From Taibaiella sp. (GTDB lineage: Bacteria > Bacteroidota > Bacteroidia > Chitinophagales > Chitinophagaceae): a stretch of 64,000 nt of DNA. The translations under genes and the position numbers were made by a program. The DNA lies in assembly GCA_019638495.1 (NCBI GenBank), contig JAHBTQ010000001.1, positions 124,001-188,000 on the forward strand. Reading direction: 5' to 3'. Positions within the stretch are counted from its first letter, which is position 1. Each line of letters opens with the position of its first letter. Shown piece after piece: positions 8,563 to 17,529 of this stretch. The notes under the pieces are model-generated. The model saw only the letters and a program-made list of their open reading frames with translations. It did not search any database and had not been told where the DNA came from.

Positions 8563-9534
8563 ATGAGCATGGCAAAAATCCCCTTCTTACTCATTCTAGC
8601 GTGGCTTTCACCATTACTGACTCATGCTCAGGCAGTTACCAATGCGCCTGCCTACAAAAACCTACCCACCGACGGATACTTCCGCACTTGCTATGAGAAT
8701 GATTTCTTCGCTGCTACAGACCGTTATTATACCCAGGGTGTAGATTTTGAGTTCGTGCATCCCGAGTTTCGCAAGCTTATTACCAACAAACTTTTCATCA
8801 ACCCGCATTTCAACTACACCCGATATGGCATAGGTATTCAGCATAATGGGTACACACCTTCATCGCTTGGCCACGACGATATCATTTATGGCGACCGGCC
8901 TTTTGCAGGTGTTTTTATGATCAAGACCTTTCAGCTCGCCATAGATACTGTGTACAGGCAGCGGTTCAATACTGCCATACATGGAGGCGTTATTGGCCCG
9001 GCAGCCGGCGCCGGCGAAATGCAGGCCTATATACATCATGGCCTAAACAACATTGAACCCCGCGGCTGGAGCAACCAGGTCCAGAACGACCTTGTTTTGA
9101 ATTACAGCATTGGCTACGAGAAGGAACTACTGGCCTACAAACGGTATTTTTCTATTTCTGCCGCCGGCCAGGTCAATGCCGGTACGCTCAATTGTGGTGC
9201 CGGCTTTGGCTCCACTATCATGGTAGGCTACTTCTTTTCGCCTTATAGCAACGACAAGGCTACCCGAAAAGACTTCCAGGTCTATTTTTACGAATACCCG
9301 GAGATCTATATTCCCGGTTACGATGCCACCTTGCAGGGAGGTATGTTCAACAGGACATCACCATATGTTATACTGGAAACAGATATGACCCGCCCGGTAA
9401 GGCGCAATCGCTGGGGGTTCGTGGTTTCCTACCAGAATATCTACCTCGAATACTTTGCCACTACACTCTCCAAAGAGTTTGCCACGGGCACTAATCATGC
9501 CTGGGGTGGCGTGGAACTTTCCATTGGCTTTTAA
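8563..9534 (+). CDS. Lipid A deacylase LpxR family protein
   Basis: The 323-residue protein has a signal peptide ending near THAQA. The mature part has the LpxR (DUF2219) features: ENDFF..TDRYYTQGVDFEF near the N-terminus (the N-D-x-F and T-D-x-x-Y-T-x-G blocks that contribute the active site and calcium ligands), GDRPFAGVFMIKTF, a GPAAGAGEMQ..IHHGLNN segment, and alternating beta strands to the end. LpxR is an outer-membrane barrel that removes the 3'-acyloxyacyl group of lipid A. Membership is clear by motif, while activity on this organism's lipid A is inferred. It is monocistronic by spacing. Confidence 0.87.
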   Translation: MSMAKIPFLLILAWLSPLLTHAQAVTNAPAYKNLPTDGYFRTCYENDFFAATDRYYTQGVDFEFVHPEFRKLITNKLFINPHFNYTRYGIGIQHNGYTPSSLGHDDIIYGDRPFAGVFMIKTFQLAIDTVYRQRFNTAIHGGVIGPAAGAGEMQAYIHHGLNNIEPRGWSNQVQNDLVLNYSIGYEKELLAYKRYFSISAAGQVNAGTLNCGAGFGSTIMVGYFFSPYSNDKATRKDFQVYFYEYPEIYIPGYDATLQGGMFNRTSPYVILETDMTRPVRRNRWGFVVSYQNIYLEYFATTLSKEFATGTNHAWGGVELSIGF

Positions 9535-9900
9535 CCCGTTGGCGCTTAACTGTTAAGAATAGATGAATAGTGGTAAAATTTATTTGATTTTACCCAAGGT
9601 CTTCCGTTCTCTTTACGTCTTTATGACTGAGTGGTTTGTTTCAATTAGCAAAAGGGCCCTTTTACCGTTGACACTTCACTCGCAATATTTTTGATTTATT
9701 AGTTTTTTCTTGAGCCTGAACTCAACATTCCTATAAACCGTAAGCCATAGGCCCCTATAAACGCTATCAGATTTTTTTGAGAGCCGCAGACTGTGAAAGG
9801 CACAGCCAAAGCGGCAAAAGGGTGTGATGACGCACCGAAAAACGAAAGACAATGAGGAAAATGTAGTAAATTACTATTGCTTAATAAGGCCATTCCCTTT
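9535..9900. other. Intergenic stretch with two inverted repeats
   Basis: No gene was found here. GGTAAAAT...ATTTTACC (9572-9594) is an inverted repeat that could end lpxR-like transcription. AAAAGGGCCCTTTT (9650-9663) is a perfect 14-bp palindrome. The rest holds nothing recognisable apart from the sequence leading to the sigma-factor gene. Confidence 0.5.
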
Positions 9901-10482
9901 ATGCCCGCATATTCTGAACAGGAAATAATAGCAGGGTGCCGGTCAAAGAACCGGGCGATGCAGGAGCATCTCTACAAAACGTACTACAGTGCGTTTATGA
10001 AGGTGTGCGCCCGCTACGCAAAGGATATGCAGGATGCTGAACAACTGCTGAACGATGGTTTTCTAAAGGTTTTCACCCAGGTAGACAACTTTAAGAATGC
10101 CGGCTCGTTCGAAGGATGGATGAGGCGGATAATGGTAAATACCTGCCTCGATTACCTGCGCAGTTCAGCCCTTAAAGAAGAAATGACCATGCATGTGCGC
10201 GCCGTGCCGGCCGAAGAGGCCAACCTCTCTATCAGCAATAGCGGTATGGAGCGCATAGCATTCAATGAAATGGTAGAATTGATACAATCGTTGCCCACCA
10301 TGACCCGCACAGTATTCAACCTGTTCGTGTTTGATGGGTTCAACCATAAGGAGATAGGAGAAAGACTGGAAATTAGCGAGGGAACCTCACACTGGCATTT
10401 GCACCAGGCAAGGAACCTTCTTCAGAAAAAGATCATGAAAACTGAACAAAACAACATTACGTATGAAGCCAAGAGAATTTGA
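9901..10482 (+). CDS. RNA polymerase sigma factor, ECF type
   Basis: This sigma-70-family factor has 193 residues from the ATG at 9901; an in-frame TTG further upstream was not used because the homologous part begins at PAYSEQEIIAGC. Region 2 spans about residues 20-85 (YKTYYSAFMKVCARYAKDMQDAEQLLNDGFLKVF... FEGWMRRIMVNTCLDYLRS). Region 4 is near 135-185 (MTRTVFNLFVFDGFNHKEIGERLEISEGTSHWHLHQARNLL). There is no region 3, as expected for ECF factors. Its last 20 bp overlap the next gene, which encodes a membrane protein with an anti-sigma-like N-terminus, so the two are probably translationally coupled. Confidence 0.92.
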   Translation: MPAYSEQEIIAGCRSKNRAMQEHLYKTYYSAFMKVCARYAKDMQDAEQLLNDGFLKVFTQVDNFKNAGSFEGWMRRIMVNTCLDYLRSSALKEEMTMHVRAVPAEEANLSISNSGMERIAFNEMVELIQSLPTMTRTVFNLFVFDGFNHKEIGERLEISEGTSHWHLHQARNLLQKKIMKTEQNNITYEAKRI

Positions 10483-11698
10483 CGACCTGGTCCGGCAAAA
10501 GTTCGACCAGGGCGACTTTGCCTTTAATCCGGCCAATTGGGACCGGATGGCAGAGCAATTGGATGGCCGTGCGAAAAAGCGCAGTATGTTTATGTGGCTC
10601 TGGATGCCTGCCGTTGGCATGGCAGCGTCCGTAGCATTGGCACTGGGTGTCACTTCCATGTGGCAGTTCAGCGTGCCCGGCACCGGCGGCGATGCCGGCC
10701 TGGCCCACAAGGGTAGCTGGGTAAAGCGCGCTACCGAGCAGCGCCAGGTGGCTATGATCCCATATGTGGCAAGCAGTGACGATGCTACACTACGCCCCGC
10801 CACAGGAAGGAAGTCATCAGCACGTATTGCAAAGCATACTGACAAGACACCAGTAACCACCGTAAGCATTAAGCTGCAAAATATGCTCACCACCTCGGTA
10901 GGCGACCGCGGCAACAGTGCTACTACAGAAGTAGTAAATGCAGCAACAGCGCACAAAGCGGTAACACCGGAAACAATTAAGAAAGAATTAGCCGCACACG
11001 ACCGTGAGGCATTCCCTACTTTCCGCCACGAAGCGCGTGTGCAGCACAAGCCCATTAACCTGTCTGTGATCGTAGCGGGCGGTGTGTACCAGGGCCACAA
11101 CAACAGTGGCTATATGGCAGGCGCTACAGTGCGCAAGATGATTACTGACAAGGTGTATGTGGAGGGAGATGTAGCCTTCGCTACCAGCGATAACATTCAG
11201 CGCACTTTGTATATGGACTATAGCGGCAACAACGGAGGTTCTATTCCCGGCGGAGCAGCCCCGGGCGCTACGGCAGCAAAAGCCACTACAGGCGCGGGCA
11301 AGATATCTTCCGCCACTTCCGACAACACGCCTATAGAAAACACACCGGTTGGAGTGCCTAAGACGCGCGACGTTGCCTACAACCTGTATTATGCACAGGT
11401 TACACCAAGCATTGGCTACAAGATCATGAAGCGCATGTCCGTAGGTATGGGCCCTGACTTCCAGCAGATGTTGGTGGACAACAGGCCTGAGCAGAGCGCA
11501 GTAGACCGCGGCACCCTGCAGGTGGTTCCTACATTCGACGTAGGCTTCGTTGGCAAGACAGAATATGCACTTACACAACGCGTAAAGGCAGGTGTATCTT
11601 ACCGCAAAGGCATCAACAGCGTCATCAGTATGAGCGATAAATACATAGATCGCGACTACATTCAGTTCCAGATGCGCTGCACCATCTTTAACCGATAA
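10463..11698 (+). CDS. Membrane-anchored anti-sigma-like protein with C-terminal outer-membrane-barrel-like domain
   Basis: The 411-residue protein starts with about 40 soluble residues (REFDDLVRQKFDQGDFAFNPANWDRMAEQLD), a cytoplasmic segment typical of proteins encoded next to ECF sigma factors in Bacteroidota. One membrane segment follows at about 42-65. The central region (about 70-190) is low-complexity and rich in T/A/K. The last about 220 residues (INLSVIVAGGVYQGHNNSGYMAGATVRK... YIQFQMRCTIFNR) alternate like an outer-membrane beta-barrel or porin-like domain. The overlap with the sigma gene and this architecture suggest that it senses envelope state and controls the sigma factor. That role is inference. 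Confidence 0.7.
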   Translation: MKPREFDDLVRQKFDQGDFAFNPANWDRMAEQLDGRAKKRSMFMWLWMPAVGMAASVALALGVTSMWQFSVPGTGGDAGLAHKGSWVKRATEQRQVAMIPYVASSDDATLRPATGRKSSARIAKHTDKTPVTTVSIKLQNMLTTSVGDRGNSATTEVVNAATAHKAVTPETIKKELAAHDREAFPTFRHEARVQHKPINLSVIVAGGVYQGHNNSGYMAGATVRKMITDKVYVEGDVAFATSDNIQRTLYMDYSGNNGGSIPGGAAPGATAAKATTGAGKISSATSDNTPIENTPVGVPKTRDVAYNLYYAQVTPSIGYKIMKRMSVGMGPDFQQMLVDNRPEQSAVDRGTLQVVPTFDVGFVGKTEYALTQRVKAGVSYRKGINSVISMSDKYIDRDYIQFQMRCTIFNR

Positions 11699-11724
11699 TA
11701 ACAACGCACAACAACATACCATCG

Positions 11725-11750
11725 AAGCCCCGCATTGCGGGGCTTTGTCG
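11725..11750 (+). terminator. Rho-independent terminator after the anti-sigma-like gene
   Basis: AAGCCCCGC-att-GCGGGGCTT is a perfect 9-bp stem with a 3-nt loop. It is followed by TGTCGTTTCT, a weak T-tract, 26 bp after the stop codon. Confidence 0.75.
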
Positions 11751-11982
11751 TTTCTATATCAAATTTGCTGATACAGACTTCCGGTGAAATCAAAAAAGTG
11801 CATGGAAGCGACATAGCCGAGAACATGATGGCGCCTTTGGAATGCCGTAGATGTGGTTGCCGTGCGATGCTCGAAGACTTTATGGCGATAAGTATTCAAG
11901 AGCTTAATCTTTGGTAAACGATAGGCAGAACAACCAGCGCCATGTCGTCGAGTAGCGCCGAAGGACAACAGCGTAGGGCTAA

Positions 11983-12066
11983 CCCTTTGCCCCGCGGAGC
12001 GATAGGGCAAAGGGCGGCGCTTTCTTTTTGGTACTTTTTCTTTTCGCTGTAGAAAAGAAAAAGTAC
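11983..12066. repeat. Two nested inverted repeats upstream of era
   Basis: CCCTTTGCCC (11983-11992) pairs with GGGCAAAGGG (12005-12014). A perfect 15-bp inverted repeat follows: GTACTTTTTCTTTTC (12031-12045) and GAAAAGAAAAAGTAC (12052-12066) with a 6-nt loop. The second resembles a palindrome I know as dispersed in many Bacteroidota genomes. The stretch 11751-11982 holds no supported gene. Confidence 0.65.
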
Positions 12067-12079
12067 GCAGCGGATGGGG

Positions 12080-12087
12080 TATTTTTG
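12080..12087 (+). promoter_or_regulatory. -7 promoter box of era
   Basis: TATTTTTG matches TAnnTTTG and ends 6 nt before the era ATG at 12094, just after the 15-bp inverted repeat. Confidence 0.5.
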
Positions 12088-12093
12088 CTCTCT

Positions 12094-12978
12094 ATGTCAA
12101 ACGGCTTCAAATCCGGTTTCGTAAACATCTTCGGTGCACCCAATGCCGGTAAAAGCACACTGCTGAACCTGCTACTTGGCGAGCGCCTTGTTATCACCTC
12201 CCCCAAGGTGCAGACCACGCGTCACCGCATACTGGGTATTTTCTCTGAACCGGGCTATCAGATCGTGTTCTCCGATACACCCGGCATCATAGAACCCAAG
12301 TATAAGCTCCACCGCAAGATGATGGACCAGGTTAAGAGTGCCCTGGAAGATGCCGATGTGGCCATAGTGGTGCACGACATAAACCGACCCAAGGAAGAAC
12401 TGGAAGCCATTACCGACCCATTGCGACTCAAAGTACCCGTAATCCTCCTGCTGAATAAGACAGACGTAATAAAAGACAAGAGCACGATAGAAGGACTGGT
12501 GAAGCAATACCAGGAGAAATACCCTAATTGGGAGGTACTGCCCATTTCTGCGCGAAAGGAAGAGAACACCAAAAGGATCATGCCGCTCATCCTGGAGCGC
12601 CTGCCCGAGGGTGAAGCATTTTACCCTGATGATAGCATCAGCGACCGCAATGAGCGTTTCTTTGTAGCAGAACTCATACGTGAGCAGATATACAACCTCT
12701 ACGAGGAAGAAATACCCTACCATGCCGCTGTGCTCATACAGGCATTTGAGGAGAAGACAACACTTACCGTTATCAAGGCCGACATTATTGTGAGCCGCGA
12801 AACGCAGAAGATAATACTACTGGGCAAGGGTGGCAGCATGATAAAGCAACTGGGCATACGCGCCCGCCAGGCCATGGAAGAGTTTCTGCAGCGTAAGGTG
12901 CACCTGGAGCTGTTTGTGAAAGTGCGGCCAAAGTGGCGCGACAACGAAAACTACCTCCGCGAATATGGGTATAATTGA
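12094..12978 (+). CDS. era: GTPase Era
   Basis: Era (294 residues) is the essential GTPase that helps mature 16S rRNA and assemble the 30S subunit. The G-domain motifs are all visible: G1 GAPNAGKST, G2 in KVQTTRHR, G3 DTPGI, G4 NKTD and G5 ISARKEE. The C-terminal half has the KH domain around the ILLGKGGSMIKQLGIRARQAMEEFL block. The ATG at 12094 is chosen because MSNGFKSGFVNIFGAPN matches the family start and the -7 box is 6 nt upstream; an in-frame start at 12028 would add a non-family stretch. It overlaps the next gene by 14 bp. Confidence 0.96.
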   Translation: MSNGFKSGFVNIFGAPNAGKSTLLNLLLGERLVITSPKVQTTRHRILGIFSEPGYQIVFSDTPGIIEPKYKLHRKMMDQVKSALEDADVAIVVHDINRPKEELEAITDPLRLKVPVILLLNKTDVIKDKSTIEGLVKQYQEKYPNWEVLPISARKEENTKRIMPLILERLPEGEAFYPDDSISDRNERFFVAELIREQIYNLYEEEIPYHAAVLIQAFEEKTTLTVIKADIIVSRETQKIILLGKGGSMIKQLGIRARQAMEEFLQRKVHLELFVKVRPKWRDNENYLREYGYN

Positions 12979-13864
12979 CGAGCGCAAAGCCATCATTCAG
13001 CCTATACGCAAGGCGTGGTACCAGGGCAAGGTAGCATCTATAGATATGCTGCGTCTGGACTTATTGCATCCTGTCATCTCCGGCAACAAATGGTACAAGC
13101 TGCGGCTGAACCTCGCCTATGCTACAGACCATGGATTCAAGACCATAGTCACCTTCGGCGGTGCATTCTCCAATCATCTTGTAGCCACCGCATGTGCTGC
13201 AAAGCAGTTTGGTCTTGCCTCTGTGGGTATAGTGCGTGGACAGCAAGACAGCCTCACCCCCACCCTGCAGCAATGCCGGGAGTATGGCATGGAGCTACTC
13301 TTTGTGACACGCGAAGACTACCGCAACCGCCACCAGCCGCAATGGGCAGAAAATCTTGCAGCACACTTCGATGAGATATTGATAATACCCGAAGGCGGCG
13401 CCAACGAGCGTGGCCGCAAGGGCGCAGAACTGATATCACGCTTCATCGACGATGACTACACACACATCGCCACAGCAGTAGGCACCGGCACCACCCTCGC
13501 CGGTCTGCGGCAGAAGCTACCGGCACACCAGCACATGCTGGGCTTTGTACCCATGAAGGATACAACCGAGCAGCAGCACTACATCATAGAGCATATCTCA
13601 GAAGACAAGCGCGACTCATTCACCCTCATCCCCGACACGCATTTCGGCGGATTCGGCAAATGGAACGACACCCTTATCAGTTTCATGAATGATTTTTACC
13701 GCGACACCACAATACCGCTGGATGTTGTGTATACATCAAAGATGATGTACAACCTCCGGGAGTTGCTGGATCAGAATTACTTCTCTGCCCACGAGCGCAT
13801 TTTATGCATTCACTCCGGTGGGTTGCAGGGGAATGTGAGTGTGGAAGAGAAGTTAAGGTGGTGA
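12965..13864 (+). CDS. PLP-dependent ACC deaminase/D-cysteine desulfhydrase family protein
   Basis: The 299-residue protein is a fold-type II PLP enzyme. The PLP-lysine segment is HPVISGNKWYKLRLNL (about 33-48), followed by VTFGGAFSNHLVATACAAKQFG, in which the FSNH block binds the cofactor phosphate or substrate carboxylate. Near 160 is THIATAVGTGTTLAGL, the glycine-rich phosphate loop. D-cysteine desulfhydrase activity is the likelier function in bacteria of this group; ACC deamination cannot be excluded. It overlaps era by 14 bp and probably shares its transcript. Confidence 0.85.
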   Translation: MGIIDERKAIIQPIRKAWYQGKVASIDMLRLDLLHPVISGNKWYKLRLNLAYATDHGFKTIVTFGGAFSNHLVATACAAKQFGLASVGIVRGQQDSLTPTLQQCREYGMELLFVTREDYRNRHQPQWAENLAAHFDEILIIPEGGANERGRKGAELISRFIDDDYTHIATAVGTGTTLAGLRQKLPAHQHMLGFVPMKDTTEQQHYIIEHISEDKRDSFTLIPDTHFGGFGKWNDTLISFMNDFYRDTTIPLDVVYTSKMMYNLRELLDQNYFSAHERILCIHSGGLQGNVSVEEKLRW

Positions 13865-13888
13865 GGGCTTCCATATGCATTTCTCCCC

Positions 13889-15553
13889 CTATTCGATAAA
13901 TTGACGCCAATAGTGTGGGAAAACATAAGTCCTGTATAGTCTTGAGGCTACCAAGTTAGCCGCCCACATCCCCTGTTTATTTGCGAAATAGTCTACCTCT
14001 ACTCTGTTGTGCAAATATTCTTCGATAGTTAACTGTTTAAAATCCGCGTAATTTTCATCCGGGTTAATGTTAGAGAGAGAATATCCTGTTGAACTTGTAG
14101 CGTTCGCCTTAAAAACCAATTCTTCAGTCTTCGCATTTGGGAACCAAAGAATCAAATCAACTTCCGGAAACACTTTCTGTTTTAGTCTAACAAAAGCATC
14201 GTATAACTCTTGATCATCTAGTACCAAAGTCCATTCTATCAAATTGATTAACAGTAGTGATGATTGCAGCGAAGCACTTTGCCTTTTGGCGTGATCAAAC
14301 TCTTGCTCATAAACTTCGTCTATATTATTGTAAAAATTTGGAAAAACGTTTGCAAGTAGTTTTGCATTTGCAATTTGGTTATTATACTCAACCAACATAT
14401 CACAGATACTCTGCTTTCTGTCTAATTTAAACAGCAGAATAAAAACAAGGTTAATTTCAATTGAACAAGAATCAAACCGAGGACTGTAGAGAATGTGGTT
14501 ATTGTTGAACATTTCGACAAGTAAGTTTGCATATTCCTGTGCTTTGTCGCACATATAGCGAGCAAACAATTCATCACTAACCATTTCAGCTAACTGCAAC
14601 GCTTCCAATCCAGCGGTAGCCAGAAAACCAGCATGCTCGTATGTCAATAATGAATACGCAATAGGGTCGTTACAATTTTTGCAAAAACCATCCTTTACTT
14701 GACAAACGGCAGATATCTTATTAACGTATTTGTCAAGATATTTTTGTCGTAATCGAAGATTTTCTGCCAATTCCGCTGCATAGCCTTCATCAAACAAACT
14801 AGCATTCCGCGTATACACATCCCACAGGCGTAAAAAGGAAACCTCCGAAGCTTTCACTGCTAGCCGTAGATCATTTTCCTCTTCGCAATAAGCAAGGGCT
14901 ATGGCCGTAACCAAATTCGCCTTTCTAACCAGCTTTAGATTGTTTTTTTTTGATGTAACCCCAGAAAATGGCAACAATATTTCATCTAGCAAAGCACAAA
15001 AATCAACCAAGTCGTAATCTGGATTGTAAAGATTTATCAACACTTTACGAAGCATTTTCCTTGCATTATCTGAAAACACATACTCGCTGACAAGTTTCTC
15101 TTCAACTAGATTTACCAGTCTTTCTAAATGCCAAATTGAAAAATTATATTGAGAATTTTGCTCAGCAAACGCCACGAAATTCTGCTGAATATTAGGCTCA
15201 TTTCTGCCATTGTGCGCTACTATGATGCCAATAGGTAGATCTCGATGTTCTGGCAAAATATTGTTACGTACAAATACGGTAACGATTTCACCAAGTGACG
15301 CATATAGTGATTGTTCTGAACCTTGCCAATTTTTTCGATCAAGGTTTCCTTGCTTTACGGTTATCAATAGTACCTTCCTTACTCCATCGTCAGGGTCGAC
15401 ACCAACTGCATAGATATCCACTCCATATTGTCTTCCGCGTTGAGGCTCAAAAATGATCTCTGCGTCAAATTCTCTAAGGATATCTTGAATTAAGGAGTCA
15501 AGTTCTTTATCCTCTTTTAATGAGGCGATATAGTTAGTCAATATTAATCTCAT
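13889..15553 (-). CDS. Unrecognised protein with N-terminal PD-(D/E)XK-nuclease-like region and long helical tail
   Basis: From the ATG at 15553 the protein has 554 residues; a longer in-frame start at 15652 would lie deep inside the upstream gene. The N-terminus fits a restriction-endonuclease fold: helix SLIQDILREFDAE, then YGVDIYAVG (Asp46) and a strand VLLITVKQGN with Thr65-Val66-Lys67, i.e. D...xVK with the usual E/Q replaced by Thr. About 160-554 is helical, with a Cys cluster CQVKDGFCKNC near 310. It overlaps the upstream gene by 20 bp and is much more AT-rich than era and its neighbours. I cannot name a family; a defence role is inference from context. Confidence 0.6.
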   Translation of the reverse strand: MRLILTNYIASLKEDKELDSLIQDILREFDAEIIFEPQRGRQYGVDIYAVGVDPDDGVRKVLLITVKQGNLDRKNWQGSEQSLYASLGEIVTVFVRNNILPEHRDLPIGIIVAHNGRNEPNIQQNFVAFAEQNSQYNFSIWHLERLVNLVEEKLVSEYVFSDNARKMLRKVLINLYNPDYDLVDFCALLDEILLPFSGVTSKKNNLKLVRKANLVTAIALAYCEEENDLRLAVKASEVSFLRLWDVYTRNASLFDEGYAAELAENLRLRQKYLDKYVNKISAVCQVKDGFCKNCNDPIAYSLLTYEHAGFLATAGLEALQLAEMVSDELFARYMCDKAQEYANLLVEMFNNNHILYSPRFDSCSIEINLVFILLFKLDRKQSICDMLVEYNNQIANAKLLANVFPNFYNNIDEVYEQEFDHAKRQSASLQSSLLLINLIEWTLVLDDQELYDAFVRLKQKVFPEVDLILWFPNAKTEELVFKANATSSTGYSLSNINPDENYADFKQLTIEEYLHNRVEVDYFANKQGMWAANLVASRLYRTYVFPHYWRQFIE

Positions 15554-17480
15554 CTTTTCTGATAGTTTGATAAACCCTCCGAAAATACTCTTGTTGGAAC
15601 GGGTCCAATATTTGTCCCGACGGGAATTCCATCGTCTCAGAGATAGTACCAAGTTCAGTCACTTGGTGCTTGGTTTGACCTGGCCTGCGAATTGCCCAAC
15701 TGTTAGAGTTTAGCATTACATTTTTAAAGAAGCTCTGAAAGAAGCCTTTTCTCGTATTCTTTTTTGCATCCTCAAATTGCTTCCCTTGATAAAATCGCTT
15801 CAACTTTTTTAGCTCAGTCTGCGGAAATAATTCCTTTTCGACTTTTATTTCCTTGATATCATGAAAATAGGAATTGAAATATTGCAATATCCCGTCAAAT
15901 ATCTCTTTTGCAAACAAAGACAACTCGCTGTTTTCAGTTTCCTTCCTGATTCTCCCTAGAATGCCGCGATAATTGTATACTACGTACTCATTCATAAGTC
16001 TTTCAATAGCAAAAACAAAAGCACTATTCATTTGCTCAACCGCCTTTATCAAAGACACAAATATCTCTTCCAATGGCTCTTTTCCATGAACATATCCCGC
16101 ACATTTATAGGCTACGTATAATCTATCTGACAAACTTAATTTATTAAATATATAAGAAGGAATATAAAAAACTCTGTGCCCTAGCGAGTGGATTAAAGTT
16201 ACTCGACCAGCAGCCGAATGTAATTTTACGTCGTTGGAGTTCAGCCAAGAAATAAATCGTTTTTGAAATATTTCAGGCGAAGAATGGCAGATACTAATTA
16301 CTGTATTTTCAAGCACCCCTTTACCACCTAACTCCCTTAATCTTTCCTCCAATATTTCCAGTGCAAATTCACCCTTAGTTTGAGCGATTTTGGTCAATAG
16401 CGTATCCAATTGATTATTTAACCCGTCCTGGTCTAATTGAAATGTTGCCTTTATAACCGGTACAATCCAAGCGGTGTCGTAGTTCACATTGCAATTATAT
16501 AAGTAGCCCATTAGAGTTCGTAAATGATTGCTCGCACTGGGTGCAGGTTCACGTTTTGCAATCTCTTCAAAGACAGTCTCGTTGTAATAATTATTCCAAT
16601 TACAAAGTTGTAGATAAACATCAAATCCAATTTTCCCTGAATTCAATTGAGAGTTAAGAATGGAGAAAAATTCCTCATTTTGGTTGACCTCTAAATAAAT
16701 GTTTCCTACCGCCGCCAATATTGCCCAATCATTTAAAGGCGTTAATTGCTGTTGCAGCAAATCCCAGTAATATTCTGGAGGTTTGGAAAGATGCGTTTGA
16801 ACCCCTTTTAGAATTGCTGTTAGAAACGGTAAAATATCTTTATCGTTAGTAATCTCCTGTATTTGTGTTTCTATCTCGCTAACACTATCGAGTTCTAACA
16901 CATACTTGTACACCGATTCTGCTACCGAAGATATCGCCCCGTCATTTATTTGTTCTTGTGACACAATCTTCAGCCAACCTTTAAGCTCCTTGAAGCTTGG
17001 CAAGACTAGTGGCAACAATGATTGTAAGAGAAATATCTCATCCCAATCTTTTCCATCGAATCCAACGGTGAAGTCACTAAACAGAATTGGGAATCCGAGT
17101 ACATAATAGGCCAGTGCGTGAAAACTAAGTTCATTATTCAGTTCGGGATGCTTTGAATATATCCACCAACCGCTTACTGTGTTTAAAAGTTCGTTATAGA
17201 CGAGGTAATTCCCTTTCTCCCTTTTTAGCTTCCAATGACTAATTAGAGTTAGATAAACATCAAAAGGAACACCCTCACACGAGTCTATCTTAATAAAATC
17301 AAATTCAGTCTTAGTTGATATAAGGTCTCTAACAAATGAATCTTTGATACATTTATTTATCGGATCGATTTTTAACGATATTTCTTCTGCGAAGTGTCTA
17401 TTTAGTTCGGCCTCAACAGACTCAGGCAAACTAGATACTACTTTGTTAATCGCTTTAATTCTATTATAATCCAGTTTCAT
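15534..17480 (-). CDS. Unrecognised large helical protein, partner of the nuclease-like gene
   Basis: The 648-residue protein is almost entirely helix-forming, with leucine-spaced amphipathic stretches that suggest HEAT- or TPR-like repeats (for example WAILAAVGNIYLEVNQNEEFFSILNSQL and FALEILEERLRELGG). I see no Walker, protease or nuclease motif, signal peptide or membrane segment. The C-terminus is basic (KKLKRFYQGKQFEDAKKNTRKGFFQSFF). Its stop overlaps the start of the nuclease-like gene by 20 bp, so the two are translationally coupled with this one first. Codon use and AT content differ clearly from both flanks. A sensor or scaffold role next to an effector would fit, but nothing in the sequence proves it. 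Confidence 0.6.
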   Translation of the reverse strand: MKLDYNRIKAINKVVSSLPESVEAELNRHFAEEISLKIDPINKCIKDSFVRDLISTKTEFDFIKIDSCEGVPFDVYLTLISHWKLKREKGNYLVYNELLNTVSGWWIYSKHPELNNELSFHALAYYVLGFPILFSDFTVGFDGKDWDEIFLLQSLLPLVLPSFKELKGWLKIVSQEQINDGAISSVAESVYKYVLELDSVSEIETQIQEITNDKDILPFLTAILKGVQTHLSKPPEYYWDLLQQQLTPLNDWAILAAVGNIYLEVNQNEEFFSILNSQLNSGKIGFDVYLQLCNWNNYYNETVFEEIAKREPAPSASNHLRTLMGYLYNCNVNYDTAWIVPVIKATFQLDQDGLNNQLDTLLTKIAQTKGEFALEILEERLRELGGKGVLENTVISICHSSPEIFQKRFISWLNSNDVKLHSAAGRVTLIHSLGHRVFYIPSYIFNKLSLSDRLYVAYKCAGYVHGKEPLEEIFVSLIKAVEQMNSAFVFAIERLMNEYVVYNYRGILGRIRKETENSELSLFAKEIFDGILQYFNSYFHDIKEIKVEKELFPQTELKKLKRFYQGKQFEDAKKNTRKGFFQSFFKNVMLNSNSWAIRRPGQTKHQVTELGTISETMEFPSGQILDPFQQEYFRRVYQTIRKDEINID

Positions 17481-17529
17481 CGGGTTAGAAAGTAGCTATA
17501 AAGGATATGTAAATATACAAGATCCTCCG

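Noticed and set aside
10387..11103. A 238-codon minus-strand frame across the sigma and anti-sigma-like genes
   Set aside because: It is antisense to two well-supported overlapping genes and has no recognisable features.
11735..11917. A 60-codon frame between the anti-sigma-like gene and era
   Set aside because: It begins inside the terminator stem and shows no family, start signal or typical codon use.
13889..15652. Longer start at 15652 for the nuclease-like gene
   Set aside because: It would lie 119 bp inside the upstream gene and adds an Arg/Trp-rich stretch unlike the rest; ATG 15553 gives a normal 20-bp overlap.
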